From NCBI GenBank assembly GCA_017523995.1, contig JAFWUX010000097.1, positions 9,910-73,909 of the forward strand: a DNA stretch of 64,000 bases, written 5' to 3'. Shown piece by piece: positions 50,913 through 59,085 of the stretch. The notes below the pieces were generated by a model. It was given only the letters and a program-made list of their open reading frames with translations. It was not told where the DNA came from and made no database searches. Source of the stretch: Oscillospiraceae bacterium. Lineage in GTDB: Bacteria; Bacillota_A; Clostridia; Oscillospirales; Ruminococcaceae. The first letter of the stretch is position 1. The number at the start of each line of letters is the position of its first letter. Both the position numbers and the translations under genes were made by a program.

Positions 50913-51807
50913 GAAACTGGAAGCGAAACGGCTTGTGCTGTTCCTGCTCCTTGCATTCGGCATCGCGTGGATTCCGGAGATCATCCTGAACAAAACGCTC
51001 GGCTATGAAAACTGGTTTCAGGGCGCTTATGTCATTCTCAGTCTGCCGGTGATCTACGCGCCGATGCTTGCGAATATCATCACGCGCAAAGTCACGAAAG
51101 AGGGCTGGGATCACACGCTGCTGCATCTGAATCTCAAAGGACATGTCCGCTATTATGCGCTTGCGGTTCTGATTCCGTTTGTGCAGGGTCTGCTCACGTA
51201 TATCACGATGACGCTTGTCTACGGGCACTGGGATTTCAGCGAAATGACCGGCCGCATCAGCATCTCGGATTATATCGGAAACTGCCTGATGCTGTTCGCA
51301 ATCGGACCGCTCTTTGCATGGAACACAATCGGCGAGGAGTTCGGCTGGCGCGCCTATATGAATCAGAAAATGGAGCCGCTGCTCGGTACAACCGGCACGA
51401 TCATCGCCGGCGGCATTCTCTGGGGCGTCTGGCACGCGCCGCTGACGATTGAGGGACACAATTTCGGCAAAGATTACTGGGGCTATCCGTGGCTCGGCAT
51501 CGTGACAATGAGCGTCTGGTGCATCGCGATGGGCGTATTCCTGATGTGGCTGACGAAGAAATCCGGCTCGGTCTTTCCGGCAGCGATTATGCACGCCTGC
51601 AATAATACGGGCGTCGGGAGCCTGAATACATTTTTCATCAGCGGGCTCGGCGATCCGGCAAAAATCGAGATGACAATGAAACAGCGGTATATCTGTGAGA
51701 TTCCGTATTATGTGCTGGCGGCTGCAGTCGCGGTGATTCTGGTGCTGGAGCATAAACGGAAACCGGCTGCATCCGTCCCGCCGCAGACCGAGGGCGCATC
51801 CGCGTAA
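50902..51807 (+). CDS. CPBP-family intramembrane metalloprotease
   Basis: A 301-residue CAAX-protease/bacteriocin-processing (Abi, Rce1-like) membrane protein. The catalytic motif GEEFGWRAYM (EExxxR type, about residue 139), LWGVWHAPLT (about 173) and IMHACNN (about 230) provide the Glu, Arg and His needed for zinc. About seven to eight helices. Its last-gene place in a GntR/ABC operon fits a role in bacteriocin immunity or peptide processing. Begins inside the permease 2 gene; GAAAGGAG precedes the ATG. Confidence 0.9.
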   Translation: MQNKKLEAKRLVLFLLLAFGIAWIPEIILNKTLGYENWFQGAYVILSLPVIYAPMLANIITRKVTKEGWDHTLLHLNLKGHVRYYALAVLIPFVQGLLTYITMTLVYGHWDFSEMTGRISISDYIGNCLMLFAIGPLFAWNTIGEEFGWRAYMNQKMEPLLGTTGTIIAGGILWGVWHAPLTIEGHNFGKDYWGYPWLGIVTMSVWCIAMGVFLMWLTKKSGSVFPAAIMHACNNTGVGSLNTFFISGLGDPAKIEMTMKQRYICEIPYYVLAAAVAVILVLEHKRKPAASVPPQTEGASA

Positions 51808-51826
51808 ATACGCCGCAAAAAAACAC

Positions 51827-51876
51827 TTGACAAATACCCCCATCCGGTATATAATAGAAATACCGGATGGGGGTAT
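51827..51876 (+). promoter_or_regulatory. Copper-operon promoter with double CsoR-type operator
   Basis: TTGACA (51827-51832), 17-base spacer, TATAAT (51850-51855). The spacer holds ATACCCCCATCCGGTAT (51834-51850), and its exact inverse lies at 51860-51876; each 17-base arm is itself an ATACC-N7-GGTAT dyad as expected for a CsoR site. Two sites flank the -10, so the CsoR encoded just downstream should shut the promoter off without copper. Confidence 0.88.
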
Positions 51877-51936
51877 ATTGTGTCCGAGTGAAGAGTGAAT
51901 CGTGAAAAGTGAAAAGGGAATAATATTTATCAAAAT

Positions 51937-52013
51937 GGGATTCCAAAGGGATAGTATCCCTTTGGCGGAGTTTGAGGCGGAGCCTCATTTTAGATCATCG
52001 CGGAGCGATACCG
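51937..52013 (+). repeat. Mosaic intergenic repeat, copy 6 (A) in the csoR leader
   Basis: Part A: GGGATTCCAAAGGGATAG with CCCTTTGG hairpin, GGCGGAGCC, and the end GATCATCGCGGAGCGATACCG. Upstream (51893-51930) is a GTGAAGAGTGAA-type purine tract. Lies between the copper promoter and the csoR Shine-Dalgarno, so it is transcribed. Confidence 0.7.
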
Positions 52014-52030
52014 CTAAGGAGTGAAAAAAT

Positions 52031-52339
52031 ATGGCAGAGAAGCGATGTCCGCATTGCGCGGAGAAAAAGACCGAGCGTTCCGAGGAGGAGCGCAAGAAGC
52101 TCATGAACCGTCTGAGACGCATCGAGGGACAGGTGCGCGGGCTGCAGAAGATGCTCGAAAACGACGCCTACTGCGCGGATATCCTGACACAGTCTGCGGC
52201 GGTGAGCGCGGCGATCAATGCCTTCAACAAGGATCTGCTCGCGCGGCATCTGCACACCTGCGTTGTCCGCGATATCCGCAGCGGCGATGACGGTGCAGTC
52301 GATGAGCTTGCTGAGCTGGTCAAAAAACTGATGAAATGA
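52031..52339 (+). CDS. csoR: Copper-sensing repressor CsoR
   Basis: A 102-residue all-helical DUF156 repressor. LMNRLRRIEGQVRGLQKMLEN (about residue 26) is the family's first helix; copper ligands appear as Cys in DAYCADILTQ (about 49) and HLHTCVV (His and Cys, about 74-78), the C-H-C set of CsoR. An extra N-terminal CPHC is present. AAGGAG lies 9 bases before the ATG. First gene of the copper operon; Cu(I) binding should release it from the operator at 51834-51876. Confidence 0.92.
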   Translation: MAEKRCPHCAEKKTERSEEERKKLMNRLRRIEGQVRGLQKMLENDAYCADILTQSAAVSAAINAFNKDLLARHLHTCVVRDIRSGDDGAVDELAELVKKLMK

Positions 52340-52345
52340 GGGATC

Positions 52346-52750
52346 ATGATGACTGCAATGCTCTTTGCGGTAAATCCGGCGAATATCGTGCTGATCGCGA
52401 TTATCGCGGCGCTTGCAGGTGCCGGTGTGACGGGCGCCGTCAAGCATTTCAAGGGACAGGGGGACTGCTGCGGCGGAGGCGGCGGCACGGTCAAAGCTGA
52501 GAAAAAGGAACTCCAAAACCCCGAAATTCTCCGCTATATCATGCATATTGAGGGGATGCACTGCGAAAACTGTAAAGCGGCGGTGGAGCGGCAGATCAAC
52601 CGGATTGACGGCGCGGCATGTGAGGTCGATCTGAAAAACAAGACCGCGACCGTGCGCTGTGACCGGCAGATCGAAGCGGAAACACTGCGCCGCACCGTCG
52701 CCATGATGGATTACGATGTCAAGTCGATCACGCAGGAGGCGGTCAAATGA
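52346..52750 (+). CDS. Membrane-anchored HMA-domain copper chaperone
   Basis: A 134-residue protein with one N-terminal membrane helix (about 10-32, NIVLIAIIAALAGAGVTGAV), a Cys/Gly patch (GDCCGGGGG, about 40), and an HMA domain (about 62-130) with metal motif GMHCENC. It resembles CopZ tethered to the membrane, well placed to hand Cu(I) to CopA, which is coupled by ATGA (52747-52750). Some related Firmicute copper operons carry such fused forms. An ATG at 52349 may be used instead. Confidence 0.82.
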   Translation: MMTAMLFAVNPANIVLIAIIAALAGAGVTGAVKHFKGQGDCCGGGGGTVKAEKKELQNPEILRYIMHIEGMHCENCKAAVERQINRIDGAACEVDLKNKTATVRCDRQIEAETLRRTVAMMDYDVKSITQEAVK

Positions 52751-55269
52751 CGCAGTACAATGTCACGGGCATGAGCTGTGCGGCATGCAGCGCGCGCGTG
52801 GAAAAAGCGGTCAATGCGGTGGAGGGCGTCGAGAGCTGCGCGGTCAGCCTGCTGACGAACTCGATGGGCGTTGAGGGCAGCGCCTCGCCGGAAGCGATCA
52901 TGAAAGCAGTTGCGGACGCGGGCTACGGCGCATCGCTGAAAACGGAGGAGAAATCCGCTGCACCGGCTGCCGATTCGCTGACCGATACCGAAACGCCGAA
53001 GCTCCTGCGCCGCCTGATTGTTTCGCTCGTATTCCTGCTGATTCTCATGTACTTCTCAATGGGGCACATGATGCTCGGGTTTCCGATTCCTGCGGCGCTT
53101 GAGGGCAATCATGTTGCAATGGGGCTCATTCAGCTGCTTCTGACGATCATCATCATGGTGATCAATCAGCGCTTCTTCATCAGCGGATTCAAGGCGCTGA
53201 TGCACCGCGCGCCGAATATGGATACGCTTGTCGCGCTCGGTTCGTCGGCATCGTTTCTCTGGAGCGTCTGCGTGCTGTTTGTCATGACTGATGCGCAGCT
53301 TCGCGGCGATGCGGATAAGGTCATGACGCTGATGGATCAGTTCTATTTTGAATCCGCGGCGATGATTCTGACACTGATCACAGTCGGCAAGACGCTGGAG
53401 GCGCGCTCGAAGGGCAAAACAACCGATGCGCTGAAAAGTCTGATGCAGCTTGCGCCGAAAACCGCGGTGATACTGGAAAACGGCACAGAGCGCGAAATTC
53501 CTGCGGAACAGGTGCAGTGCGGCATGCATTTTGCAGTGCGGCCCGGCGCGCAGATTCCGGCGGACGGCGTTGTGGTCTCCGGCAGCGGCGCGGTCAACGA
53601 ATCTGCGCTGACCGGCGAGAGCATTCCGGTGGATAAGGCACAGGGCGATCCGGTTTCTGCGGGCACGATCAATCAGGCGGGGTATCTGGAGTGCGAAGCG
53701 ACGCGCATCGGCGAGGATACCACGCTTTCGCAGATCATCCGCATGGTCGGGGATGCCGCCGCGACAAAAGCCCCGATAGCCAAAATCGCGGACAAGGTCT
53801 CCGGCATTTTTGTCCCGACGGTAATCGGTATCGCCGCGGTGACGCTGATCGTCTGGCTGCTGCTCGGCAGGGCGCTCGGATTTGCGCTGGCGCGTGCGGT
53901 CTCGGTGCTGGTGATCAGCTGCCCGTGTGCTCTCGGGCTTGCAACGCCGGTTGCGATCATGGTCGGCAGCGGGGTCGGTGCGCGCAGCGGCATTCTGTAT
54001 AAAACGGCGGCAGCGCTCGAGGAAACCGGCAGAATCAAAACGGTTGTGCTGGATAAAACCGGCACGGTCACCGAGGGAAAGCCGCATGTCACCGATGTGA
54101 TTCCGGCGGCGGGCGTCACGGAAGCGCAGCTCCTGACCGATGCCGCGGCGCTCGAACAGCACAGTGAGCATCCGCTGGGCAGCGCGATCATGGAATACAC
54201 CGCAGGGCAGGGGATTACGCCGCCTGCGGTCACGGATTTTGCCGCGATGGTCGGCAGCGGCGTCTCGGCAAAGTGCGGGGACAGCGCATTGCTCGCATGC
54301 AGTCAGCAGACGGCGGCGGAGCATGTCACGCTTCCGGATGATATCACGAAAACTGCGCAGATGCTCGCGGAATCCGGCAAGACACCGCTCTTTTTCCTGC
54401 GCGGCGACAAGCTGACCGGCATCATTGCCGTTGCGGATATCATCAAGCCGGACAGCGCCGAGGCAATCGCCGATCTCAAGGATATGGGCATCTCGGTTGT
54501 GATGCTGACCGGTGACAATGCGCGCACGGCGGAGGCAATCGGCAGAGAAGCGGGCGTTGACCGCGTGATCGCAGATGTCCTGCCGGAGGGCAAGGAGCAG
54601 GTAATCCGCGAGATTAGCGGAACCGGCAAGGTCTGCATGGTCGGCGACGGCATCAACGATGCGCCTGCGCTGACACGCGCGGATATCGGTATGGCGATCG
54701 GCGCCGGTACGGATGTTGCAATCGACGCGGCGGATGTTGTCCTGATGCAGAGCAGCCTGACCGATGCTGCGAATGCGATCCGCCTGAGCCGCAAGACCCT
54801 GAAAAATATCCACGAAAACCTGTTCTGGGCATTCATTTACAATATCATCGGCATCCCGCTCGCGGCGGGCGTGCTGGTGCCGCTCGGTCTGACGCTGAAC
54901 CCGATGTTCGGCGCTGCCGCGATGAGTCTCTCGAGCTTCTGCGTTGTGACAAACGCGCTGCGGCTCAATCTGTTCAAACCGAAGAAACCGGCGCAGACGG
55001 CAGCACCGTCTGCTGCGGATAAACCAAACGAAACTGTGAAAGGATCGGTGAATGAAATGGCAAACACCACACTGGAAATCAAAGGCATGATGTGTCCGCA
55101 CTGCGAGGCGCATGTGCGCAAGGCGCTGGAAGGCATGGAGGGCGTCAAGGTGCTGTCCGTCAGCCATGAGGCGGCAAATGCGGTTGTGGAGACGGCTTCT
55201 CCCGTATCGGAGGATGCGTTCCGCGAAGTAATCGCAGATGCAGGCTATGAGCTGACCGGCGTCAGGTGA
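52747..55269 (+). CDS. copA: Copper-exporting P1B-type ATPase
   Basis: An 840-residue P-type ATPase with HMA domains at both ends: N-terminal GMSCAAC (about residue 8) and C-terminal GMMCPHC (about 778). Membrane Cu site CPCALG (about 397), phosphorylation DKTGTVTEG (about 435), SEHPLGS (about 475), hinge GDGINDAPAL (about 636) and TGES actuator (about 290). The CPC motif and HMA domains mark a Cu(I) exporter. A C-terminal HMA joined by a KPAQTAAPSAADKP-type linker is uncommon and may be a fused former copZ; an internal ATG with GGATCGG before it (near 55056) could even produce it separately. Confidence 0.95.
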   Translation: MTQYNVTGMSCAACSARVEKAVNAVEGVESCAVSLLTNSMGVEGSASPEAIMKAVADAGYGASLKTEEKSAAPAADSLTDTETPKLLRRLIVSLVFLLILMYFSMGHMMLGFPIPAALEGNHVAMGLIQLLLTIIIMVINQRFFISGFKALMHRAPNMDTLVALGSSASFLWSVCVLFVMTDAQLRGDADKVMTLMDQFYFESAAMILTLITVGKTLEARSKGKTTDALKSLMQLAPKTAVILENGTEREIPAEQVQCGMHFAVRPGAQIPADGVVVSGSGAVNESALTGESIPVDKAQGDPVSAGTINQAGYLECEATRIGEDTTLSQIIRMVGDAAATKAPIAKIADKVSGIFVPTVIGIAAVTLIVWLLLGRALGFALARAVSVLVISCPCALGLATPVAIMVGSGVGARSGILYKTAAALEETGRIKTVVLDKTGTVTEGKPHVTDVIPAAGVTEAQLLTDAAALEQHSEHPLGSAIMEYTAGQGITPPAVTDFAAMVGSGVSAKCGDSALLACSQQTAAEHVTLPDDITKTAQMLAESGKTPLFFLRGDKLTGIIAVADIIKPDSAEAIADLKDMGISVVMLTGDNARTAEAIGREAGVDRVIADVLPEGKEQVIREISGTGKVCMVGDGINDAPALTRADIGMAIGAGTDVAIDAADVVLMQSSLTDAANAIRLSRKTLKNIHENLFWAFIYNIIGIPLAAGVLVPLGLTLNPMFGAAAMSLSSFCVVTNALRLNLFKPKKPAQTAAPSAADKPNETVKGSVNEMANTTLEIKGMMCPHCEAHVRKALEGMEGVKVLSVSHEAANAVVETASPVSEDAFREVIADAGYELTGVR

Positions 55270-55280
55270 TCGGAGGATAT

Positions 55281-55808
55281 ATGGAGCTTTTTGAAGCGAT
55301 CGCTGCGCGGCACAGCTACCGCGGTAAATATCTGCCGGAGCCTGTACCGCGCGAAGATTTGCAGCGGATTATGGAAGCAGGGCTTGCAGCGCCCTCCGGC
55401 TGCAACAAGCAGACCACTTCGCTGATCGCCGTGGATGATCCGGAACTGTTGGCACAGATCTACGGCATCATGGATTCGTTCTGTTCGACTGCGCCTGCGG
55501 TGATCTGCGTGACAACAAAACGCATTGTTGCATATCAGGACGGCTGGGGCAATGACCGCTGCTACGGCGTGCAGGATTATTCCGCCGCAATCGAGAATAT
55601 GCTGCTGGCGATTACGGCACTCGGGTTTGCGAGCTGCTGGATCGAAGGGCATGTGACCGATGCGGATGAGCAGGGCAAACGCATCGCGGAGCTGCTGCAT
55701 GTGCCGGAGGATGAGTCGCTGATCTGCGTGCTGCCCGTCGGCAGACCGGCGGAGGAGATGAAGCTTGTCCGGAAAAAGCCCTTTGATCTGCGGGCACGGT
55801 TTGTATGA
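55281..55808 (+). CDS. Nitroreductase-family flavoprotein
   Basis: A 175-residue FMN-dependent nitroreductase-type protein of about normal length: MELFEAIAARHSYRGKYLPEP (FMN phosphate-binding RxSxR-like), AGLAAPSGCNKQTTS (about residue 33), and a final segment ITALGFASCWIEGH with VLPVGRPAEE. The ATG at 55281 follows GGAGG by 4 bases; a GTG at 55266 overlaps the copA stop but has no site. Last clear gene of the copper operon; perhaps linked to redox stress. Confidence 0.88.
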   Translation: MELFEAIAARHSYRGKYLPEPVPREDLQRIMEAGLAAPSGCNKQTTSLIAVDDPELLAQIYGIMDSFCSTAPAVICVTTKRIVAYQDGWGNDRCYGVQDYSAAIENMLLAITALGFASCWIEGHVTDADEQGKRIAELLHVPEDESLICVLPVGRPAEEMKLVRKKPFDLRARFV

Positions 55809-55817
55809 TGAAAATCC

Positions 55818-55855
55818 GCTGAAATGCGCGTAACAGCTGCGTTTCAGATGGTTTT
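55818..55855 (+). repeat. H-family hairpin after the copper operon
   Basis: CCGCTGAAATGCGCGTAA with GCGTTTCAG resembles hairpin H at 3178-3217 (shared AAATGCGCGTAA) and is followed by TTTTGTTTC; likely terminator of the copper operon. Confidence 0.55.
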
Positions 55856-55917
55856 GTTTCTGCTTTGGCTTTACGTTCCCGTGGTTGTGATCGGCGTGCT
55901 GTTCTATTTTCTGTGAT
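55825..55917 (+). CDS. Possible 30-residue membrane peptide
   Basis: Frame from ATG 55825 to TGA 55917 encodes MRVTAAFQ followed by a very hydrophobic helix (MVLFLLWLYVPVVVIGVLF). No Shine-Dalgarno, and the start sits in an H-type hairpin, so it could be chance. Listed because single-helix peptides are easily missed. Confidence 0.2.
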
Positions 55918-55923
55918 GACGGC

Positions 55924-55952
55924 TTGACAAATCCGCGAATCTGTGCTATACT
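55924..55952 (+). promoter_or_regulatory. Sigma-A promoter of the queD leader
   Basis: TTGACA (55924-55929), 17-base spacer, TATACT (55947-55952), transcript start near 55959. Confidence 0.87.
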
Positions 55953-55958
55953 TCTATA

Positions 55959-56240
55959 AGTGTCAAAAATGCATACAGATTGTATGCAGCTGCCGTTGAA
56001 CCATGCTCTGTTTGTCGCGAAGGGCTGAGGGTTTGCAATGCTCAAATGATCTGAGAATTGAACCTGAAAAGAGCCCGCGCCAAAAAGCAGAATGGTTCTT
56101 GGACGGCTATAGATTCATGGAGGCGGGCACTTCCCGCCAGACAGTTCGTTTGCACCATCCTGTCTCTAAACAAAACCAGGGCTGTATCAGAAATATCTGC
56201 ATGATACTCCTGTCTGCGGTGCGGACGGGAGTATTTTTAT
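55959..56240 (+). ncRNA. Structured leader or small RNA upstream of the preQ0 operon
   Basis: About 280 bases run from the promoter to a strong terminator, with queD starting 18 bases later. It begins with a TGCATAC/GTATGCA hairpin (about 55970-55988), then CAGCTGCCG, GAACCATG, GGGCTGAGGGTTTGCAAT, and GCCCGCGCC pairing with GGCGGGC, so it folds extensively. The 7448-7560 intergenic tandem repeat shares its motif order. Either an attenuating leader sensing a queuosine precursor, or a separate RNA. I do not recognise a known riboswitch. Confidence 0.55.
56204..56240 (+). terminator. Terminator between leader and queD
   Basis: ATACTCC...GTC pairs with GAC...GGGAGTAT and is followed by TTTTTATTT. 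An intrinsic terminator just 18 bases before queD implies attenuation or that the RNA above is independent. Confidence 0.85.
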
Positions 56241-56257
56241 TTAATAGGAGAGATCAG

Positions 56258-56677
56258 ATGTATAAACTGAAAACATCCGCTGCCTTTGACAGCGCGCATT
56301 TCCTTTCGGGATATCGCGGAAAATGTGCAAATCTGCACGGCCACCGCTGGACGGTCGAGGTCGAGGCAGGCGCAGAATTCTTGCAGGAGACCGGCGAAAA
56401 GCGCGGCATGGTCATTGATTTCGGCGACCTGAAATCTGCGGTGCGCAGTCTTGCGGATTTCTACGATCACGCGCTGATCTATGAAGCAGGCTCGCTGAAA
56501 CCCGCGACGCTTGCGGCACTGCAGGACGAAAACTTCCGCCTGATCGAAGTGCCGTACCGCCCGACCGCCGAGAACTTTGCAAAGGCGTTTTATGCGCAGC
56601 TCAAAGCGGCGGGGATTCCGGTTCTGCGCGTGACGGTCTACGAAACGCCGGATAACTGCGCAAGCTATGAGGTGTGA
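56258..56677 (+). CDS. queD: 6-carboxy-5,6,7,8-tetrahydropterin synthase
   Basis: A 139-residue QueD converting dihydroneopterin triphosphate to 6-carboxytetrahydropterin. Zinc histidines in FDSAHFLSGYRGKC (about residue 10) and NLHGHRWTVEV (about 28), the catalytic Cys in GKCANLHGH, and the C-terminal VTVYETPDNCASYEV with the conserved Glu. The ATG at 56258 follows AGGAGAG by 6 bases. First gene of the preQ0 operon after the leader terminator; the queE start is 1 base after its stop. Confidence 0.95.
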   Translation: MYKLKTSAAFDSAHFLSGYRGKCANLHGHRWTVEVEAGAEFLQETGEKRGMVIDFGDLKSAVRSLADFYDHALIYEAGSLKPATLAALQDENFRLIEVPYRPTAENFAKAFYAQLKAAGIPVLRVTVYETPDNCASYEV

Positions 56678-56678
56678 A

Positions 56679-57344
56679 ATGGAACAGACTTACAAGCTCG
56701 CAGAGCATTTTATCAGCATCAACGGGGAGGGGCAGCTTGCCGGTGCGCTCGCGCTGTTCCTGCGGTTTGCAGGCTGCAATCTGCGGTGTGACTGGTGCGA
56801 TACGGCATGGGCATGCGGCAAGGATGCGCCGCATGAAACCGTGACGCTCAGCCGGATCAAAGAGATCGCGGCGGATGCAATGGCGCAGGGCGTGCGAACC
56901 GTTACGCTGACAGGCGGCGAACCGCTTTTGCAGGAGAACATCGCCGATGTCATCCGATGTCTCGCGGACATGGGATTGCGTGTCGAGATCGAGACAAACG
57001 GCGCAGTTGCGCTTGCACCGTATCAGAATTGCGGCGCCTGCTTTACAATGGATTACAAGCTCCCTTCGAGCAGAATGGAACAGCATATGTGTACCGAGAA
57101 TTTTGCGCTGCTGCGGGATGCAGACACCGTGAAATTTGTCTGCGGCTCGCGGGAGGATGTGTTCCGCGCAAAAGAGATTGCAGAGCAGTTCAAGCCGCAG
57201 TGTCCGCTGTATCTCAGCCCTGTGTTCGGCAGAATTGAACCCGCGGAGATCGTGGAGATCATGAAAGAGCAGCACATGGGCGGGTTCCGGCTGCAATTAC
57301 AACTGCACAAATTCATCTGGGATCCGAATGAGCGGGGTGTATGA
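56679..57344 (+). CDS. queE: 7-carboxy-7-deazaguanine synthase (radical SAM)
   Basis: A 221-residue radical SAM enzyme making the deazaguanine ring of preQ0. N-terminal AEHFISINGEGQLAG, cluster motif CNLRCDWC (CxxxCxxC, about residue 29), TLTGGEPLLQENI (about 78) and VEIETNGAVAL (about 105). The ATG at 56679 has GAGGTG 4-9 bases upstream within the queD end; a longer frame starts at 56667 inside queD. Next gene starts 1 base after the stop. Confidence 0.94.
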   Translation: MEQTYKLAEHFISINGEGQLAGALALFLRFAGCNLRCDWCDTAWACGKDAPHETVTLSRIKEIAADAMAQGVRTVTLTGGEPLLQENIADVIRCLADMGLRVEIETNGAVALAPYQNCGACFTMDYKLPSSRMEQHMCTENFALLRDADTVKFVCGSREDVFRAKEIAEQFKPQCPLYLSPVFGRIEPAEIVEIMKEQHMGGFRLQLQLHKFIWDPNERGV

Positions 57345-57345
57345 T

Positions 57346-58254
57346 ATGGAGTATGCTTTTTACAATCCGTCCGAAGAATCGCGCAGCTGCGTGGTTCGGA
57401 CGATGACAAAGCTCAGCGGCAAGCCCTATGAGACGGTGAAATCTGAGCTGACTGCGCTCGCCGCAGAAATGGAGTATCCGGCATACAACGAGCCGGAAGT
57501 TTTTGAAGCGTATATGGAGCAGCTCGGCATGCGCAAATGCATTGATGACTGCGGGCTGCGTGTCCGCGAGCTGAAGCTTGCGCGCGGTACATACTGCGTT
57601 TTCTGCACGAATCACGAGGACTTTTTCCACCTGATGCCGGTGATCGACGGCGTGATCTATGACCGCCGCAATGACAGTCAGGATTTGTATGTGCTCGCAG
57701 TCTACCGGAAAACAGAGGATGCGCAAAAGGACGGAATCACAATGGTTTTGAGACAATATCAGCCAGCGGATGCAGACATCATTTGTAAATGGCTCCGGAC
57801 GGAAAAGGAGCTGTATCAGTGGTCTGCCGACCGCTTCTGCAAGTTTCCGCTCACCGGCGCGGATATCAACGAAAACTATGCGCCGCAGATCGAAAGCGGC
57901 AGATTTATCCCGCTGACGGCAGTCGATGATGCGAACAATGTGATCGGGCATTTCATCATCCGCTATCCGGATGAAAAGGATGATACATCGGTACGCTTCG
58001 GCTTTGTTGTGCTCGATCCTGCGTACAGAGGAAAGGGCTGCGGCAGTCAGATGATGCGGCGCGGGATTGCGTATGCAAAGGAACATCTGCATGTGAAGCG
58101 GATAGACCTCGGCGTGTTTGCGAACAACGAAAGCGCACAGCACTGCTACAGCGCCGCGGGATTCCGGGAATACAGCAGACGGCAGTGCGAAATGCCGGTC
58201 GGCACATGGGAATGCATCGACATGGAGCTGTTCACGGAGGATGAAACCGAATGA
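57346..58254 (+). CDS. Papain-like domain fused to GNAT acetyltransferase
   Basis: A 302-residue fusion. N-terminal part (about 1-130), NPSEESRSCVVRTMTKLSGK, has the Cys position and following helix of a 'DCVVRA'-type papain-like family, and ENHEDFFHLMPVIDG-like residues (FCTNHEDFFHLMPVIDG) may supply the His; the usual Asp before Cys is Ser here. C-terminal part (about 133-295) is a GNAT N-acetyltransferase: VLDPAYRGKGCGSQMMRRGI (acetyl-CoA loop) and LGVFANNESAQHCYSAAGF. Lies between queE and a HAD gene, overlapping the latter by ATGA. Role in the deazapurine pathway unknown; could be a passenger. Confidence 0.75.
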   Translation: MEYAFYNPSEESRSCVVRTMTKLSGKPYETVKSELTALAAEMEYPAYNEPEVFEAYMEQLGMRKCIDDCGLRVRELKLARGTYCVFCTNHEDFFHLMPVIDGVIYDRRNDSQDLYVLAVYRKTEDAQKDGITMVLRQYQPADADIICKWLRTEKELYQWSADRFCKFPLTGADINENYAPQIESGRFIPLTAVDDANNVIGHFIIRYPDEKDDTSVRFGFVVLDPAYRGKGCGSQMMRRGIAYAKEHLHVKRIDLGVFANNESAQHCYSAAGFREYSRRQCEMPVGTWECIDMELFTEDETE

Positions 58255-59069
58255 GCGGACGCACACTCTATGTTTCGGACTTAGACGGCACACTGCTCCG
58301 GAGCGACGAACGGACATCGGCATATACAAACAGCGTCATCAACCGGCTGACGGAACAGGGCATGATCTTTTCCTATGCGACGGCGCGCTCCTATCACACG
58401 GCGCGAAAGGTCACGGAGGGGCTGAACGCGAAAATCCCGCTGATCGTTTTCAACGGCGTGTTCGTGATCGACAATCTGACCGGAACGCATCTGCTGGAGC
58501 ATTATTTTGACGAAACAGCGGACAGCCTGCTCGATGATCTGACGGCACACGGAGTTTATCCGATTGTCTACAGTTTTCAGGACGGCGCGGAGAAGTTTTC
58601 ATTCGTGCCGGAGCTTGCCACAAGCGGAATGCAGTTCTTTCTCGACAGCAGAAAGGGCGATATCCGAAGAAATCCGGTCGCGGCGGCGGATGATCTGAAA
58701 GCGGGGCGCAAATTTTTCATCACCTGTATTGATACGCCGGAAAAGCTCCTGCCGCTTTATGAGAAATACCGGAACCGGTATCACTGTGTCTATCAGATTG
58801 ATATGTATTCCGGTGCGCAGTGGCTCGAGATCATGCCGCCTGCAGCAACAAAGGCAAATGCGGTGAAACAGCTCAAAGCGCTGCTGCAATGCGACCGCGT
58901 GATCGCGTTCGGCGACGGGAAAAATGACATTGATATGTTTGAGACCGCGGACGAAAGCTATGCGGTCGAAAATGCAGATGAAGAACTGAAATCATATGCA
59001 TCTGCGGTGATTCCGTCCAACGATGAAGACGGCGTTGCGCATTGGCTGGCAGCGCATTTTCATGTATAA
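58251..59069 (+). CDS. HAD-family (Cof-type) phosphatase
   Basis: A 272-residue Cof/IIB HAD hydrolase. Motif I VSDLDGTLLRSDE (about residue 8), motif II YATARSY (about 42), motif III Lys near NAVKQLK, motif IV IAFGDGKNDIDMFE (about 222); the IIB cap lies at about 85-190. In a preQ0 operon it might provide a pyrophosphatase/phosphatase step, for example on pterin phosphates, but this is inference. Starts within the previous stop (ATGA), 16 bases before folE. Confidence 0.85.
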   Translation: MSGRTLYVSDLDGTLLRSDERTSAYTNSVINRLTEQGMIFSYATARSYHTARKVTEGLNAKIPLIVFNGVFVIDNLTGTHLLEHYFDETADSLLDDLTAHGVYPIVYSFQDGAEKFSFVPELATSGMQFFLDSRKGDIRRNPVAAADDLKAGRKFFITCIDTPEKLLPLYEKYRNRYHCVYQIDMYSGAQWLEIMPPAATKANAVKQLKALLQCDRVIAFGDGKNDIDMFETADESYAVENADEELKSYASAVIPSNDEDGVAHWLAAHFHV

Positions 59070-59085
59070 TTGAGGAGAGGTTCAG

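Noticed and set aside
53056..55167. 700-codon frame opposite copA
   Set aside because: copA has all P-type ATPase motifs; the antisense frame is Arg/His-rich with no recognisable protein.
55959..56240. preQ1 class I riboswitch before queD
   Set aside because: The short class I hairpin with its A-rich tail was not found; classes II and III could not be excluded by eye.
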